Of a DNA stretch of 64,000 nt, positions 34,201-46,381 are shown piece by piece. The stretch covers positions 186,001 through 250,000 of the forward strand of contig NW_027255456.1 of assembly GCF_003086295.3 (NCBI RefSeq), read 5' to 3'. The stretch is from Arachis hypogaea. Taxonomy: Eukaryota; Streptophyta; Magnoliopsida; Fabales; Fabaceae. How positions within the stretch are numbered: position 1 is the first letter of the stretch; the number at the start of each line of letters is the position of its first letter. The position numbers and the translations under genes are program-made. The notes below the pieces were generated by a model. It was not told the DNA's origin, did not search any database, and saw nothing but the letters and a program-made list of their open reading frames with translations.

Positions 34201-34875
34201 AACCCTAGAAATCCCTAAAATACCGTAAAAACCCTAGAAAACTTTAAAAACTCCTAAAACTCCTAGAAAACACTAAAAAACCCAAAAAACCCTAGAAAAA
34301 CCTAAAAAAATCTAGAAAACCCAAAAAAACCCAAAAACCCTAGAAAACCCTAAAAACCATAAAAAATCTAAAAATCTTAGAAAACCCAAAAAACCCCTAA
34401 AAATATAAAAACTCTAAAAAACCCTTAAAAGGAATAGAAAATCCAAAAAAAACCTACATAAGAAAAGAAAACCCTAAAAAACTGAAAAATCCCTAGACAA
34501 TCCAAAAAAACCTTGAACACCCTAAAAAACCCTAGAAAATCATAAAGGACCCCAAAAAATCCTAGAAAACCCAATAAATCCCTAAAACCCCTAGAAAATC
34601 CTAAAAAACCATAAAAAAAAACTAAGAATCCCTAGAAAACCCTAAGAACCCTAGAAAACCGTAAAAAATCCTAGAAAATCCTAAAAACCCTAAAAACCAT
34701 AAAACCCTAAAAAATCATAAGAACCATAAAAAACCCTAAAAAACCCTAAAAGATACTAAAAATCCTATAAAACCCTAAAAAACCCTAAAAATCCTAGAAA
34801 ACCAGAGAAAACTTTAAAAACTCTAGAAAACCATATAAACGCTAAAAGGCTCTAGAAAACCCTAAAAATCCTAAA
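31232..34875 (+). repeat. Telomere-like array, C block 8, with markers R, Q and P
   Basis: It begins with the second type of turn (ctaaaaaatcatagaaaacc). Two copies of an inner unit start at about 31540 and 31950 (sharing tagaaacctgaaaac and cagtaaaaatcctaaaaaat), ~400 bp apart. Marker R is at about 33869, Q at about 34180 and P at about 34488-34560. It ends at the aaaatttt turn. Confidence 0.9.
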
Positions 34876-35600
34876 ATTTTCTAGGATTTTCTATGGATTT
34901 TAGGGTTTTTAGGGTTTTCAGGGGCTTTTTAGGGTCTTTATGGCTTCCTCGAGTTCTTAGGGTTTTCTAGGGTTTTTAGGGATTTTAGGAGTTTTTTTAC
35001 TTTTTAGGATTTTTTAGGATTTTTACTGTTGTTTAGGATTTTCTAGAATTTTCTAGGTTTTTTTGGAGGTTTTTAGGGTTTTTATGGATTTTTAGGGTTT
35101 TTACGATTCTCAAGTGTTTTTTAGGGTTTTTATGATTTTTAGGGTTTTTTTAGAGTTTTCTAGGATTTTTAAGGTTTTTCAGGGTTTTTAGGATTTTTTT
35201 TAGGATTTTTTTTTGTTTTATAGGGAATTTTAGATTTTCTCGGATTTCTAGGGTTTTATAGGGTGTTGTAGGGTTTTTAGGGTATTTTTATGGTTTTTGA
35301 GGATTTTTTTTACGGTTTTATAGGGATTTTATAGTTTTTTAAGATTTTCTTGGGTTTTTAGGAATTTTTGGGTTTTCTAGGGTTTTTATGATTTTTAGCT
35401 TTTTCTAGGGTTTTCTATGATTTTTAATGGTTTTCTAGGGTTTCTTATGGTTTTTAGGTTTTTTAAGGGTTTTTACTGTTTTTTAGTGTTTTCTATGGTT
35501 TTTTTAGGATTTTTTAGGGTTTTCTATGATTTTTAGGGTGTTTTAAGGTTCTCTAAGATTTTTTAGGATTCTCAAGGGTTTTAAGGGTTTTTAGGGTTCT
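34876..35600 (-). repeat. Telomere-like array, G block 8
   Basis: This ~725-bp arm runs from the aaaatttt turn to the ggttctagaaaaccc turn, with the landmarks ttcctcgagttcttaggg, actgttgtttaggatttt and ggattctcaagggtttt. Arms at 36321-37055, 54883-55604 and 61914-62629 are full copies of it. Confidence 0.92.
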
Positions 35601-36320
35601 AGAAAACCCAAAAAACCCATAAAAACCGTAGAAAACCTTAAAAACCCTAATAATCCTAAAAAACCCTAAAAAACTCTAAAAACCCTAGAAAATCCTAAAA
35701 AATTATAGAAAATCCTAAAAAATCATAGATAACCTTAAAAAACCCTAAAAACACTACAAAACCCTAAAATCCTTAAAAACCTTAAAAAACCCTAGAAAAC
35801 CATAAAAAATAAGAGAAAACCCTAAAAGACTTAAAAAAATCCTTAAAAACCCTAAAAAACCATAGAAAACGGAAAAATCCTAAAAAACCCTGAAAATCCT
35901 AAAAAACCCTAGAAAACCTAGAAAACCCAATAAATCTCTAAAACCCTAAGAAAATCCTAAAAAACCATAAAAAAAAAACCAAGAATCCCTAGAAAACCGT
36001 AAGAACCCTAGAAAACCATAAAAAATCCTAGAAAATCCTAAAAACCCTAGAAAACCATAAAACCCTAAAAACTCTAGAAAACCCTAAAAAACCATAAGAA
36101 CCATAAAAAGCCATAGAAAAACCTAGAAAACGCTGAAAACCCAAAAAACCCATGAAAACCCTAGGAAACCCTAAAAGATACTAAAAATCCTATAAAACCC
36201 TAAAAAACCCTAAAAATCGTAGAAAACCAGAGAAAACGTTAAAAACTCCAGAAAACCATATAAACGCTAAAAGGCTCTAGAAAACCCTAAAAACCCCAAG
36301 AAACCCTAAAAAACCTAAAA
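35601..36320 (+). repeat. Telomere-like array, C block 9 (short)
   Basis: It joins the start of the C arm (acactacaaaaccc, aataagagaaaaccc) directly to its end (taaaagatactaaaaatcc, aaaaggctctag), skipping the middle that carries R, Q and P in C block 8. It is thus an internally deleted C arm. Confidence 0.9.
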
Positions 36321-37055
36321 TTTTCTAGGATTTTCTATGGATTTTAGGGTTTTTAGGGGCTTTTTAGGGTCTTTATGGTTTCCTCGAGTTCTTAGGGTTT
36401 TCTAGGGTTTTTAGGGTTTTTAGGAGTTTTTTTACTTTTTAGGATTTTTTAAGATTTTTACTGTTGTTTAGGATTTTCTAAAATTTTCTAGGTTTTTTTG
36501 GGGGGTTTTAGGGTTTTTATGGGTTTTTAGGGTTTTTTAGGGTTTTAAGGGTTTTTACGATTCTCAAGTGTTTTTTAGGGCTTTTATGATTTTTAGGGTT
36601 TTTTTAGAGTTTTCTAGGATTTTTAAGGTTTTTCAGGGTTTTTAGGATTTTTTTTAGGATTTTTTTTGTTTTATAGGGATTTTTAGATTTTCTCGGATTT
36701 CTAGGGTTTTTTAGGGTGTTGTAGGGTTTTTAGGGTATTTTTAAGGTTTTTGAGGATTTTTTTTACAGTTTTATAGGGATTTTATAGTTTTTTAAGATTT
36801 TCTTGGGTTTTTAGGAATTTTTGGGTTTTCTAGGGTTTTTATCATTTTTAGCTTTTTCTAGGGTTTTCTATGATTTTTAATGGTTTTCTAGGGTTTCTTA
36901 TGGTTTTTAGGTTTTTTAAGGGTTTTTACTATTTTTTAGTGTGTTTTCTATGATTTTTTTTAGGATTTTTTAGGGTTTTCTATGATTTTTAGGGTGTTTT
37001 AAGGTTCTCTAGGATTTTTTAGGATTCTCAAGGGTTTAAGGGTTTTTAGGGTTCT
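36321..37055 (-). repeat. Telomere-like array, G block 9
   Basis: Near-identical to G block 8, ~1445 bp downstream of it. Differences are few and include ggggggttttaggg and a small extra gttttttagggttttaaggg near 36533. Confidence 0.92.
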
Positions 37056-39393
37056 AGAAAACCCAAAAAACCCATAAAAACCGCAGAAAACCTTAAAAAA
37101 CCCTAATAATCCTAAAAAACCCTAAAAAACTCTAAAAACCCTAGAAAACCCAAAAAAATCATAGAAAGTCCTAAAAAATCATAGAAAACCTTAAAAAACC
37201 CTAAAAACACTACAAAACCCTAAAAACCTTAAAAACCTTAAAAAACCCTAGAAAACCATAAAAAATAAGAGAAAACCCTAAAAGACTTAAAAAATCCTTA
37301 AAAACCCTAAAAAACCATAGAAAACGGAAAAAACCTAAAAACCCCAAGAGAATCCTAAAAAACCCTGAAAATCCTAAAAAACCCTAGAAAACCTAGAAAA
37401 TCCCAAAATTCCTAAAAACCTTAGAAAACCTTAAAAAAATCCTAAAACACCCTAAAAACCTTAGAAAATACTAAAAATCCCTAAAATACCGTAAAAACCC
37501 TAGAAAACCTTAAAAACCCCTAAAAACGCTAGAAATCCCTAAAAAATCCTAAAAATCCAAGAAAACCTAAAAACCCTACAAAACCCTAGAAAACCCTAAA
37601 AAATACTAAAAACCCTAAAAACCCTAAAAACCCTACAAAACCCTAGAAAACCCTAGAAAACCCTAAAAAATCCTATCCTAAAAAATCCTAGAAAACCCTA
37701 AAACACCCTAGAAAACTCTAAAAAACCCTAAAAAATATCCTAAAACCCTTAAAAATCCTAAAAATCCTAGGAAATCCTAGAAAACCCTAAAAACCCTAAT
37801 AACCCCAGAAAAATTTAAAAACCCTAAAAATCCTAGAAAATACCTAAAAAACCTTAACAAAACATAGAAAACCACAAAAAAATCCTAAAAACCCAAAAAA
37901 ATCATAGAAAATTCAAAAAAACCCTAAAACTTCAAGAGGATCCTAAAAAACCTTAAATACCTTAAAAATGTTAGAAAACCCTAAAAATCCTTGAAAACCC
38001 TAAAAACTCCTAAAAATCCTAGAAAATCCTAGAAACCCCTAAAAACCCTAGAAAACCCTAAAAAGTTTAGAAAACCCTAAAAGCCCTAAAAAACCATAAA
38101 AAAACCTAGAAAATGCTAAAAAATCCTAAAAAACAAAAAAAACTCTAAAAACCCTTGAAAACCCAAAAAAAAATCCTAAAAATCCTAAAAAAAAATCATA
38201 AAACCCCTTAACCTTAGAAAACCCAAAAAAAACCTTGGAAAACCTAAATAACCCCAAAATCCCAAAAAACGCTCGAAAACCCTAAAAACACTAGAAAACC
38301 ATAAAAAGTCCTAGAAGCCTTAGAAAACCCTAAAAGCCCTAGAAAAACCTAAAAACCCCCAAAACCCTAAAAACCCTCGAAAATCCTAAAAAACTCTAGA
38401 AAATCCTAAAATTTCCAAAAACCCTAAAAAACCCCAAGAAACCTAAAAACCCTTAAAAACCCTAGAAAACCCTAAAAACCCTAAAAACCTAAACAACCCT
38501 AAAAACTACAGAAAACCCAAAAAATCCATAAAAACCTAGAAAATCCTAAAACCCCTAGAAAACCTTAAAAACGCTAGAAAACCCTAAAAACCCTTGCAAA
38601 CCTTAAAAAAACCCGAAAAATCATAGAAAACCTTAAAAAATCCTAAAAATCCTAGAAAATCCTAAAAAACCCTAAAAACCCTAGAAAATCTTAAAACACC
38701 CTAAATAACATAGAAAACCCTAGAAATCCCTAAAATACCGTAAAAACCCTAGAAAACTTTAAAAACTCCTAAAACTCCTAGAAAACACTAAAAAACCCAA
38801 AAAAACCCTAGAAAAACCTAAAAAAACCTAGAAAACCCAAAAAAACCCAAAAACCCTAGAAAACCCTAAAAGCCATAAAAAATATAAAAATCCTCGAAAA
38901 CCCAAAAAACCCCTAAAAATATAAAAACTCTAAAAAACCCTTAAAAGGAATAGAAAATCCAAAAAAACCTACGTAAGAAAAGAAAACCCTAAAAAACTGA
39001 AAAATCCCTAGACAATCCAAAAAAACCTTGAACACCCTAAAAAACCCTAGAAAATCATAAAGGACCCCAAAAAATCCTAGAAAACCCAATAAATCCCAAA
39101 AACCCCTAGAAAATCCTAAAAAACCATAAAAAAAAAAACTAAGAATCTCTAGAAAACCCTAAGAACCCTAGAAAACCGTAAAAAATCCTAGAAAATCCTA
39201 AAAACCCTAAAAACCATAAAACCCTAAAAAATCATAAGAACCATAAAAAACCCTAAAAAACCCTAAAAGATACTAAAAATCCTATAAAACCCTAAAAAAC
39301 CCTAAAAATCCTAGAAAACCAGAGAAAACTTTAAAAACTCTAGAAAACCATATAAACGCTAAAAGGCTCTAGAAAACTCTAAAAATCCTAAAA
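37056..39393 (+). repeat. Telomere-like array, C block 10, with markers R, Q and P
   Basis: R is at about 38207, Q at about 38690-38760 and P at about 38999-39070. The right ~700 bp match 34180-34875 closely, giving a segment duplication at ~4.5 kb spacing that continues into the next G block. Confidence 0.92.
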
Positions 39394-40414
39394 TTTTCTA
39401 GGATTTTCTATGGATTTTAGGGTTTTTAGGGTTTTCAGGGGCTTTTTAGGGTCTTTATGGCTTCCTCGAGTTCTTAGGGTTTTCTAGGGTTTTTAGGGAT
39501 TTTAGGAGTTTTTTTACTTTTTAGGATTTTTTAGGATTTTTACTGTTGTTTAGGATTTTCTAGAATTTTCTAGGTTTTTTTGGAGGGTTTTAGGGTTTTT
39601 ATGGATTTTTAGGGTTTTTACGATTCTCAAGTGTTTTTTAGGGTTTTTATGATTTTTAGGGTTTTTTTAGAGTTTTCTAGGTTTTGAGTTTTTAGGGTTT
39701 TCTATAGTTTTTGGGGTTTTTATGGTTTTCTAGGATTTTTTATGATTTTCTAGGGTTTTTAGGATTTTCTAGGATTTTTTACGGTTTTCTAGAGTTTTTT
39801 TAGTTTTTTAAGGGTTTTTTAGGATTCTCTACGCTTTTTAGGGAATTTTTGGGTTTTCTAGGATTTTTTGGGGTCCTTTATGATTTTTTAGGGTTTTTTA
39901 GGGTGTTCAAGGTTTTTCCGGATTGTCTAGGAATTTTTTGATTTTTTAGGGTTTTCTATTCTTTTTTAGGGTTTTTGAGGGTTTTCTATTCCTTTTTAGG
40001 GTTTTTACTTTTTTAGGAGTTTTTTGGATTTTCTAGAATTTTTAGATTTTTATGGTTTTTAGGGTTTTCTTGGGTTTTCGGGTTTTTTTTGGGTTTTCTA
40101 GGGGTTTTTAGGATTTTCTAGTGTTTTTAGGGTTTTTAGGGTTTCCTAGGATTTTTAGGGGTTTTTAAAGTTTTCTAGGGTTTTTACGGTATTTTAGGGA
40201 TTTCTAGGGTTTTCTATGTTATTTAGGGTGTTTTAGGGTTTTTAAGATTTTTTAGGATTTTCTAGGATTTTTAGGGTTTTTAAGGTTTTCTAGGATTTTT
40301 CGTATTTTTTAAGATTTGCAAGGGTTTTTAGAGTTTTCTAGGGTTTTTAAGGTTTTCTAGTGTTTTTAGGATTTTCTAGGATTTTTTACCGTTTTAGGGT
40401 TTTTAGGGTTTTCT
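39394..40414 (-). repeat. Telomere-like array, G block 10 (chimeric), with complements of P and Q
   Basis: The first ~280 bp copy G block 8; from about 39680 the sequence switches to the other arm type, with complement of P at about 39868-39930 and of Q at about 40184-40240. It ends in the second type of turn. It is therefore a recombinant between the two arm families. Confidence 0.88.
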
Positions 40415-40483
40415 AAAAAATCATAGAAAACCCTAAAAAACCTTAAAAAATCACAGAAAACACTAAAAACAGTAAAAACCCTT
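40415..40483 (+). repeat. Telomere-like array, C block 11, left piece
   Basis: 69 bp, collinear with 44169-44240 up to acagtaaaaaccctt, where the pol fragment starts. Confidence 0.9.
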
Positions 40484-40875
40484 CTGACATAAAACTACTA
40501 CTTTACTTAACCTGATCGGCAACCCTTGGATTCCTAGTGAAAACTACACCTTCATCTCGATCAAAGGTGGGATCCCAGATCGCTTGATCTTATTCGCCGG
40601 GGGTATTTTCATCCTCCTCAACCTCTGTTTAACTGGCTTTCATTCCGGTCTAAGCGGAAAATTGTGGACCACCATGTCAGTGTCTAACCCAGGCATATCC
40701 TCAAAAGTGTGGACCACCATGCGAAGACGGTTAAAACTATTGACCATCCACTCGGTCTAACAGAATATGCGAATGATGGATGGCTTGGATGACCCGCAGA
40801 TAGGGAAGGCTTTGCCGGGTGCCATGCTCCATTATTTGCATGGCATAGGACTGATAGGTCCGTGGCGTCATCGGC
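40484..40875 (-). pseudogene. Ty3/gypsy pol fragment (5' edge of reverse transcriptase), decayed
   Basis: 392 bp of ordinary-complexity DNA inserted in the array. Read on the minus strand, one frame gives VHTFEDMPGLDTDMVVHNFP (EDMPGLD encoded at 40702-40682), then KPVKQRLRRMK after an in-frame TGA. This is the spacer between protease and reverse transcriptase that precedes the polymerase core in plant Ty3/gypsy elements. Further TAG stops follow and the polymerase catalytic motifs are not included. Neither edge has LTR ends, and array sequence on both sides stays collinear with the paralogue near 44240, so it looks like a captured scrap. An 85-residue minus frame here is in the wrong frame. 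Confidence 0.78.
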
Positions 40876-41543
40876 AAAACCTAAAAACCATAAGAAAATC
40901 CTAGAAAAACCTAAAAACCATAAAAACCCTAGAAAATCCAAAAATCCCTAAAAACCATAGAAAATCCTAAAAAACAATAAAATCCCAATAAAACCCTAAA
41001 AAAACCCTCAAAAACCTTTAAAAAATCCTAAAAAACCCTAAAAAACCATAGAAATCCGAGAAAATCTAAAAATTACTAAAAAACCATAAAAAATCCTTAA
41101 AAAATCCTAAAAACCTGAAAACTCTAAAAAAATTATACAAAACCCTAAAAATACTAGAAATCCATTAAAAAAACCCTTAAAACCCTAGAAAACCCTAAAA
41201 AACCCTAAAAATCCAAAAAAACCTTAAAAACCCCCAAAAAATCTAGAAAATCCAAGAAAACCATAAAAAACAGAAAAAATCCTAAAAAAACCCTAAAAAC
41301 CCAAAAAGCTCCTAAAAACCCTAAAAATCCTAGAAAACCCTAAAAAACTGTAGAAAACCCTAAAAAATCCTAAAAACCGTAGAAAATCATAAAAAAACCC
41401 TAAAACCTCAGAAAAACCTAAAAAACCTAGAAAAATCCTAGAAAACCAAAAAATTCTAAAAAAAAAAAAAGCCTAGAAAATCCTAAAAAACCCTAAAAAC
41501 CCTAGAAAATCCCTAGAAAATCCTAAAAAACCCTAAAAAGCCT
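40876..41543 (+). repeat. Telomere-like array, C block 11, right piece
   Basis: It continues the unit broken by the pol fragment (acctaaaaaccataagaaaa, as at about 44251). It ends at cctagggttttctaagg, a turn with a perfect CCTAGG centre (41541-41546). Confidence 0.9.
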
Positions 41544-42309
41544 AGGGTTTTCTAAGGTTTTTTAGGTTTTTCTAGGGTTTTTTGAGTTTTTTTTGGGTTT
41601 TTAAGGGTTTTTAGGGTTTTTGCGGTTTTTTAGGGTTTTTGAAAATTTTAGGGTTTTCTAGAGTTTTTTACGGTTTTCAAGGGTTTTTAGGGTTTTTAGG
41701 GATTTGGGGGTTTTTATGTTTTTCTAGGATTTTTAGGGTTTGCTAAGGTTTCTAGGGTTTTTAGGATTTTTGAGGCTTTTTTGGGTTTTTAGGGTTTTTG
41801 GGATTTTTTAGGTTTTCTAAGGTTTTTTTTGGGTTTTTTAAGGTTAAGGGGTTTTAGGATTTTTTATGATTTTTGGGTTTTCTAGGGTTGTGTAGGCTTT
41901 TTAGGGTTTTCTAGGGTTTTTAGGGATTTCTAGCGTTTTTAAGGGTTTTTAAGATTTTCTACGATTTTTACGGTATTTTAAAGATTTTTAATGTTTTTAT
42001 AAGGTTTTTAGGGATTTTTGGGTCTACTAAGGTTTTTTAGGATTTTTAGGGTTTTTAGGATTTTCTTGGGGTTTTTGGGTTTCTTACGTTTTCTATGGAT
42101 TTTTAGGGTTTTTTTAGGATTTTTAAAATCTTTTAGGGTTTTCTAGAATATTTTGGGTTTTTAAGGTTTTTTAGGGTTTTGTAGTGTTTTTAGGGTTTTC
42201 TAAGGTTTTCTATGATTTTTTAGGGTTTTCTAGGGTTTTTAAGTGTTTTATAGGATTATTAGTGTTTTTTAGGGTTTTCTGCGGTTTTTAGGGTTTTTTG
42301 GGTTTTCTA
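41544..42309 (-). repeat. Telomere-like array, G block 11
   Basis: Diverged, with the ttagggatttgggggttttt word near 41697 that corresponds to the expanded G18 at 21682. It ends with the gttttctagaacac turn, like 22664. Confidence 0.88.
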
Positions 42310-43218
42310 GAACACTAAAAATCCTAAATAACCTTAAAACTCTTTGAGAACCTTAAAAACCCTAAAAATCACAGAAAACCTTAAAAAAACACTAAAAAAA
42401 ACCATAGAAGACACTTAAAAAACACTAAAAAAGCCTAAAGAACTATAAAAACCCTAGAAAATCCTAAAAAAATTCCTAAAAACCCTAGAAAACTCTAAAA
42501 AACCCAAAAACCCTAAAAAATCCTAAAAACCCTAAAAAACGTAGAAAACCCTAAAAAACGTAAAAAAACATAGAAAACCCAAAAAACCCCTAAAAACCCT
42601 AAAAACTGCTAAAATGCCCTAGAAAATCATAGAAACCCTCGAAAAAACCATAAAAAACAATAAAAGCCCTAAAAAACCCTAGAAAAAACACCAAAAAACC
42701 CTAAAAAACAAAAAAAGCTTAGAAAATCCTAAAAAACCTAAAAACCCTAGAAAATCCTAAAAAAATTCCTAAAAGCCCTAGAAAACTCTAAAAAAACCCT
42801 AAAAACGCTAAAAAATCCTAAAAAGCCTAAAAACCCTAAAAACCCTAAAAAACATAGAAAACCCAAAAAACCCGTAAAAACTCTAAAAACTCCTAAAAAG
42901 AGTTAGAAAATCATAGAAACCCTCGAAAATCCTAGAAACCCCTAAAATACCATAAAAACCCTAGAATATTCTAAAAATCCTAGAAAACAATAAAAATCCT
43001 AGAATAAACCATAGAGAAGCCTAAAAATCATAGAAGACCCTAAAAAACCCTAAAAGCTCTGAAAAACCCTAGAAATCCTAGAAAACCCAAAAAATACCTA
43101 GAAACCCTAGAACACGGTAAAAACCCTAATAGCTCTACAGAACCCTAGAAAACCCTAACAACTCTAGAAAAATCATAAAGACTCTAAAAAAGCCCTTGAA
43201 AACCCTAAAAATCCTAAA
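42310..43218 (+). repeat. Telomere-like array, C block 12, with marker S
   Basis: Marker S lies near 43005. It repeats itself at ~300 bp (aaaaaacatagaaaacccaaa near 42560 and 42850). The right end is the allele-like counterpart of the array edge at 23749. It ends at the 13-bp palindrome CCTAAAGTTTAGG (43213-43225). Confidence 0.9.
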
Positions 43219-44168
43219 GTTTAGGAATTTTTAGGGTTTCTAGGTTTTTTAGGGCCTTTTAGGGTTTCTACGGTTTTCTAGAGTTTTTAAAGTTTTCTTT
43301 GGTTTTCTAGGATTTTAGGGTTTCTTAGGGTTTTATAGGATTTTTAGTATCTTTTAGGGTTTCCTAGGGTTTTCATGGGTTTTTTTGGGTTTTCAGCGTT
43401 TTTTAGGGTTTTCTAGGATTTTTTTTATGGTTCTTATGATTTTTTAGGGTTTTCTAGAGTTTTTGGGGTTTTTATGGTTTTCTAGGATTTTTTATGATTT
43501 TCTAGGCTTTTTAGGGTTTTCTAGGATTTTTTATGATTTTCTAGGGTTTTTTAGTTTTTTTTAGGGTTTCTTAAGATTCTCTACGGTTTTTAGAGATTTT
43601 TTGGGTTTTCTAGGATTTTTTGGGGTCCTTTATGATTTTTTAGTGTTTTTTAGGGTGTTCAAGGTTTTTTCGGATTGTCTAGGGATTTTTCGATTTTTTA
43701 GGGGTTTCTATTCTTTTTTAGGGTTTTTGAGGGTTTTCTATTCCTTTTTAGGGTTTTTATTTTTTTAGGAGTTTTTTTGGGTTTTCTAGGATTTTTAGAT
43801 TTTTATGGTTTTTAGGGTTTTCTTGGGTTTTCGGATTTTTTTGGATTTTCTAAGGGTTTTTAGGATTTTCTAGTGTTTTTAGGATTTTTTAGGGTTTTCT
43901 AGGATTTTAAGGGGTTTTTAAAGTTTTCTAGGGTTTTTACGGTATTTCTGGAACTTCTAGGTTTTTCTAGGGTGTTTTAGGGTTTTTTAGGGTTATTAGG
44001 GTTTTTTAGGATTTTCTAGGATTTTTAGGGTTTTAAAGGTTTTCTAGGATTTTTCGGATTTTTTAAGATTTGCAAGGATTTTTAGAGTTTTTTAGGGTTT
44101 TTAAGGTTTTCTAGTGTTTTTAGGGTTTTCTAGGATTTTTTACCGTTTTAGGGTTTTTAGGGTTTTCT
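43219..44168 (-). repeat. Telomere-like array, G block 12, with complements of P and Q
   Basis: First G arm of the 2.0-2.4 kb series. Complement of P is at about 43613-43680 and of a shortened Q near 43935-43985. Landmarks are agtatcttttagggtttcct, ggaacttctagg and taccgttttaggg at the end. Confidence 0.92.
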
Positions 44169-45530
44169 AAAAAATCATAGAAAACCCTAAAAATCATAAA
44201 AAACCGTAAAAAACCTTAAAAAAACACTAAAAACAGTAAAAACCCTTAAAAAAACCTAAAAACCATAAGAAAATCCTAGAAAAACCTAAAAACCATAAAG
44301 ACCCTAGAAAATTCAAGATACGCTAAAAAAAACCCTAAAAAAAACCATACAAAAACCTAAAAAATCCTAGAAATCCGAGAAAATCATAAAATCACTAAAA
44401 AACCATAAAAAATCCTAAAAAAAAATTCTAGAAACCTGAAAACTCTAAAAAATTCTAGAAAACTCTAAAAATACTGGAAATCCATAAAAAAAATCCTTAA
44501 AACCCTAGAAAACCTTAAAAATCCATAAAAACCCTAAAAACCCCAAAAAAATCTAGAAAATCTAAGAAAACCCTAAAAAACAGTAAAAATCCTAAAAAAT
44601 CCTAAAAACCCTAAAAATCCTAGAAAACCCTAAAAAATCATAGATAACCTTAGAAAACCCTAAAAATTCCTAAACACCCTAGAAAAATCCAAAAAACCCT
44701 ACAAAATCCTAAAAACCCTAGAAAACCCTAAAAAATTCTAAAAACTCTAGAAAACCCTAAAAACCAAAGAAAATTCTAAAAAACCTCTAGAAAACCTTAA
44801 AAAAAATCCTAAAAATAATAGAAAATCCTAAAATACCCTACAAAACCCTAAAAACGGAAAAAAACCCTAGAAAACCCTAAAAACTGTAGAAAATCCTAAA
44901 AACACCAAAAAACCGAAAAAAACACTAAAAGCCCTAAAAAACCCTAGAAAACCAAAAAACCCTAAAAAACAAAAAAAAGCCTAGAAAATCCTAAAAAACC
45001 CTAAAAACCCTAGAAAATCCTTAAAAAATTCCTAAAAACCCTAGAAAACTCTAAAAAACCCTAAAACCCTAAAAAAATCCTAAAAAGCCCAAAAAAACCC
45101 TAAAAACCCTAGAAAACCGTAATATACCCTGAAAACCGTAGAAAACCCTAAGAAACCCTAAAAAATCGTAAAAATATAGAAAACCCAAAAAACCCTAAAA
45201 ATTCCTAAAAAGCCCTAGAAAATAATAGAAACCCTCGAAAATCCTAGAAAACCCTAAACTACCATAAAAACCCTAGAAAATTCTAAAAATCCTAGAAAAT
45301 AATAAAAATCCTAGAATAAACCATAGAGAAGTCTAAAAATCCTAGAAGACCCTAAAAAACCCTAAAAACTCTGAAAAACCCTAGAAATCCTAGAAAACCC
45401 AAAAAATACCTAAAAACCCTAGAAAACGGTAAAAACCCTAATAGCTCTACAAAACCCTAGAAAACCCTAACAACTCTAGAAAAATCATAAAGACTCTAAA
45501 AAGTTCTTGAAAACCCTAAAAACCCTAAAG
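44169..45530 (+). repeat. Telomere-like array, C block 13, with marker S
   Basis: C arm of the first ~2.3 kb unit. It runs from the ctaaaaaatcatag turn through agaaacctgaaaactc, cagtaaaaatcctaaaaaat and ccaaagaaaattctaaaaaa to marker S near 45313. Confidence 0.92.
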
Positions 45531-46381
45531 TTTTGGAATTTTTAGGGTTTCTAGGTTTTCTAGGGCCTTTTAGAGTTTCTATGGTTTTCTAGAGTTTTTA
45601 AAGTTTTCTTTGGTTCCCTAGGATTTTAGGGTTTCTTAGGGTTTTATAGGATTTTTAGTATCTTTTAGGGTTTCCTAGGGTTTTCATCGGTTTTTTTGGG
45701 TTTTCAGCGTTTTTTAGGGTTTTCTAGGGTTTTTTTATGGTTCTTATGATTTTTAGGGTTTTCTAGAGTTTTTGGGGTTTTTATGGTTTTCTAAGATTTC
45801 TTATGATATTCTAGGATTTTTAGGGTTTTCTATGATTTTTTACGATTTTCTAGGGTTTTTTAGTTTTTTTTAGGGTTTCTTAGGATTCTCTACGGTTTTT
45901 AGGGATTTTTTGGGTTTTCTAGGATTTTTTGGGGTCCTTTATGATTTTTTAGGGTTTTTTAGGGTGTTCAAGGTTTTTTCGGATTGTCAAGGGATTTTTC
46001 GATTTTTTAGGGTTTTCTATTCTTTTTTAGGGTTTTGAGGGTTTTCTATTCCTTTTTAGGGTTTTTATTTTTTTAGGAGTTTTTTTGGGTTTTCTAGGAT
46101 TTTTAGGGTTTTTTAGGGTTTTCAAGGATTTTAAGGGGTTTTTAAAGTTTTCTAGGGTTTTTACGGTATTTCTGGAACTTCTAGGGTTTTCTATGTTATT
46201 TAGGGTGTTTTAGGGTTTTTTAGGATTTTCTAGGATTTTTAGGGTTTTAAAGGTTTTCTAGGATTTTTCGGATTTTTTAAGATTTGCAAGGGTTTTTAGA
46301 GTTTTTTAGGGTTTTTAAGGTTTTCTAGTGTTTTTAGGGTTTTCTAGGATTTTTTACCGTTTTAGGGTTTTTAGGGATTTC
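45531..46381 (-). repeat. Telomere-like array, G block 13, with complements of P and Q
   Basis: Second G arm. P complement is at about 45921-45985. It lacks ~90 bp present in G block 12 (ggatttttagatttttatgg and following). Confidence 0.92.

Noticed and set aside
40684..40941. 85-residue minus-strand frame as a gene
   Set aside because: It mixes array sequence with the pol fragment in the wrong frame; the recognisable EDMPGLD protein lies in a different minus-strand frame.
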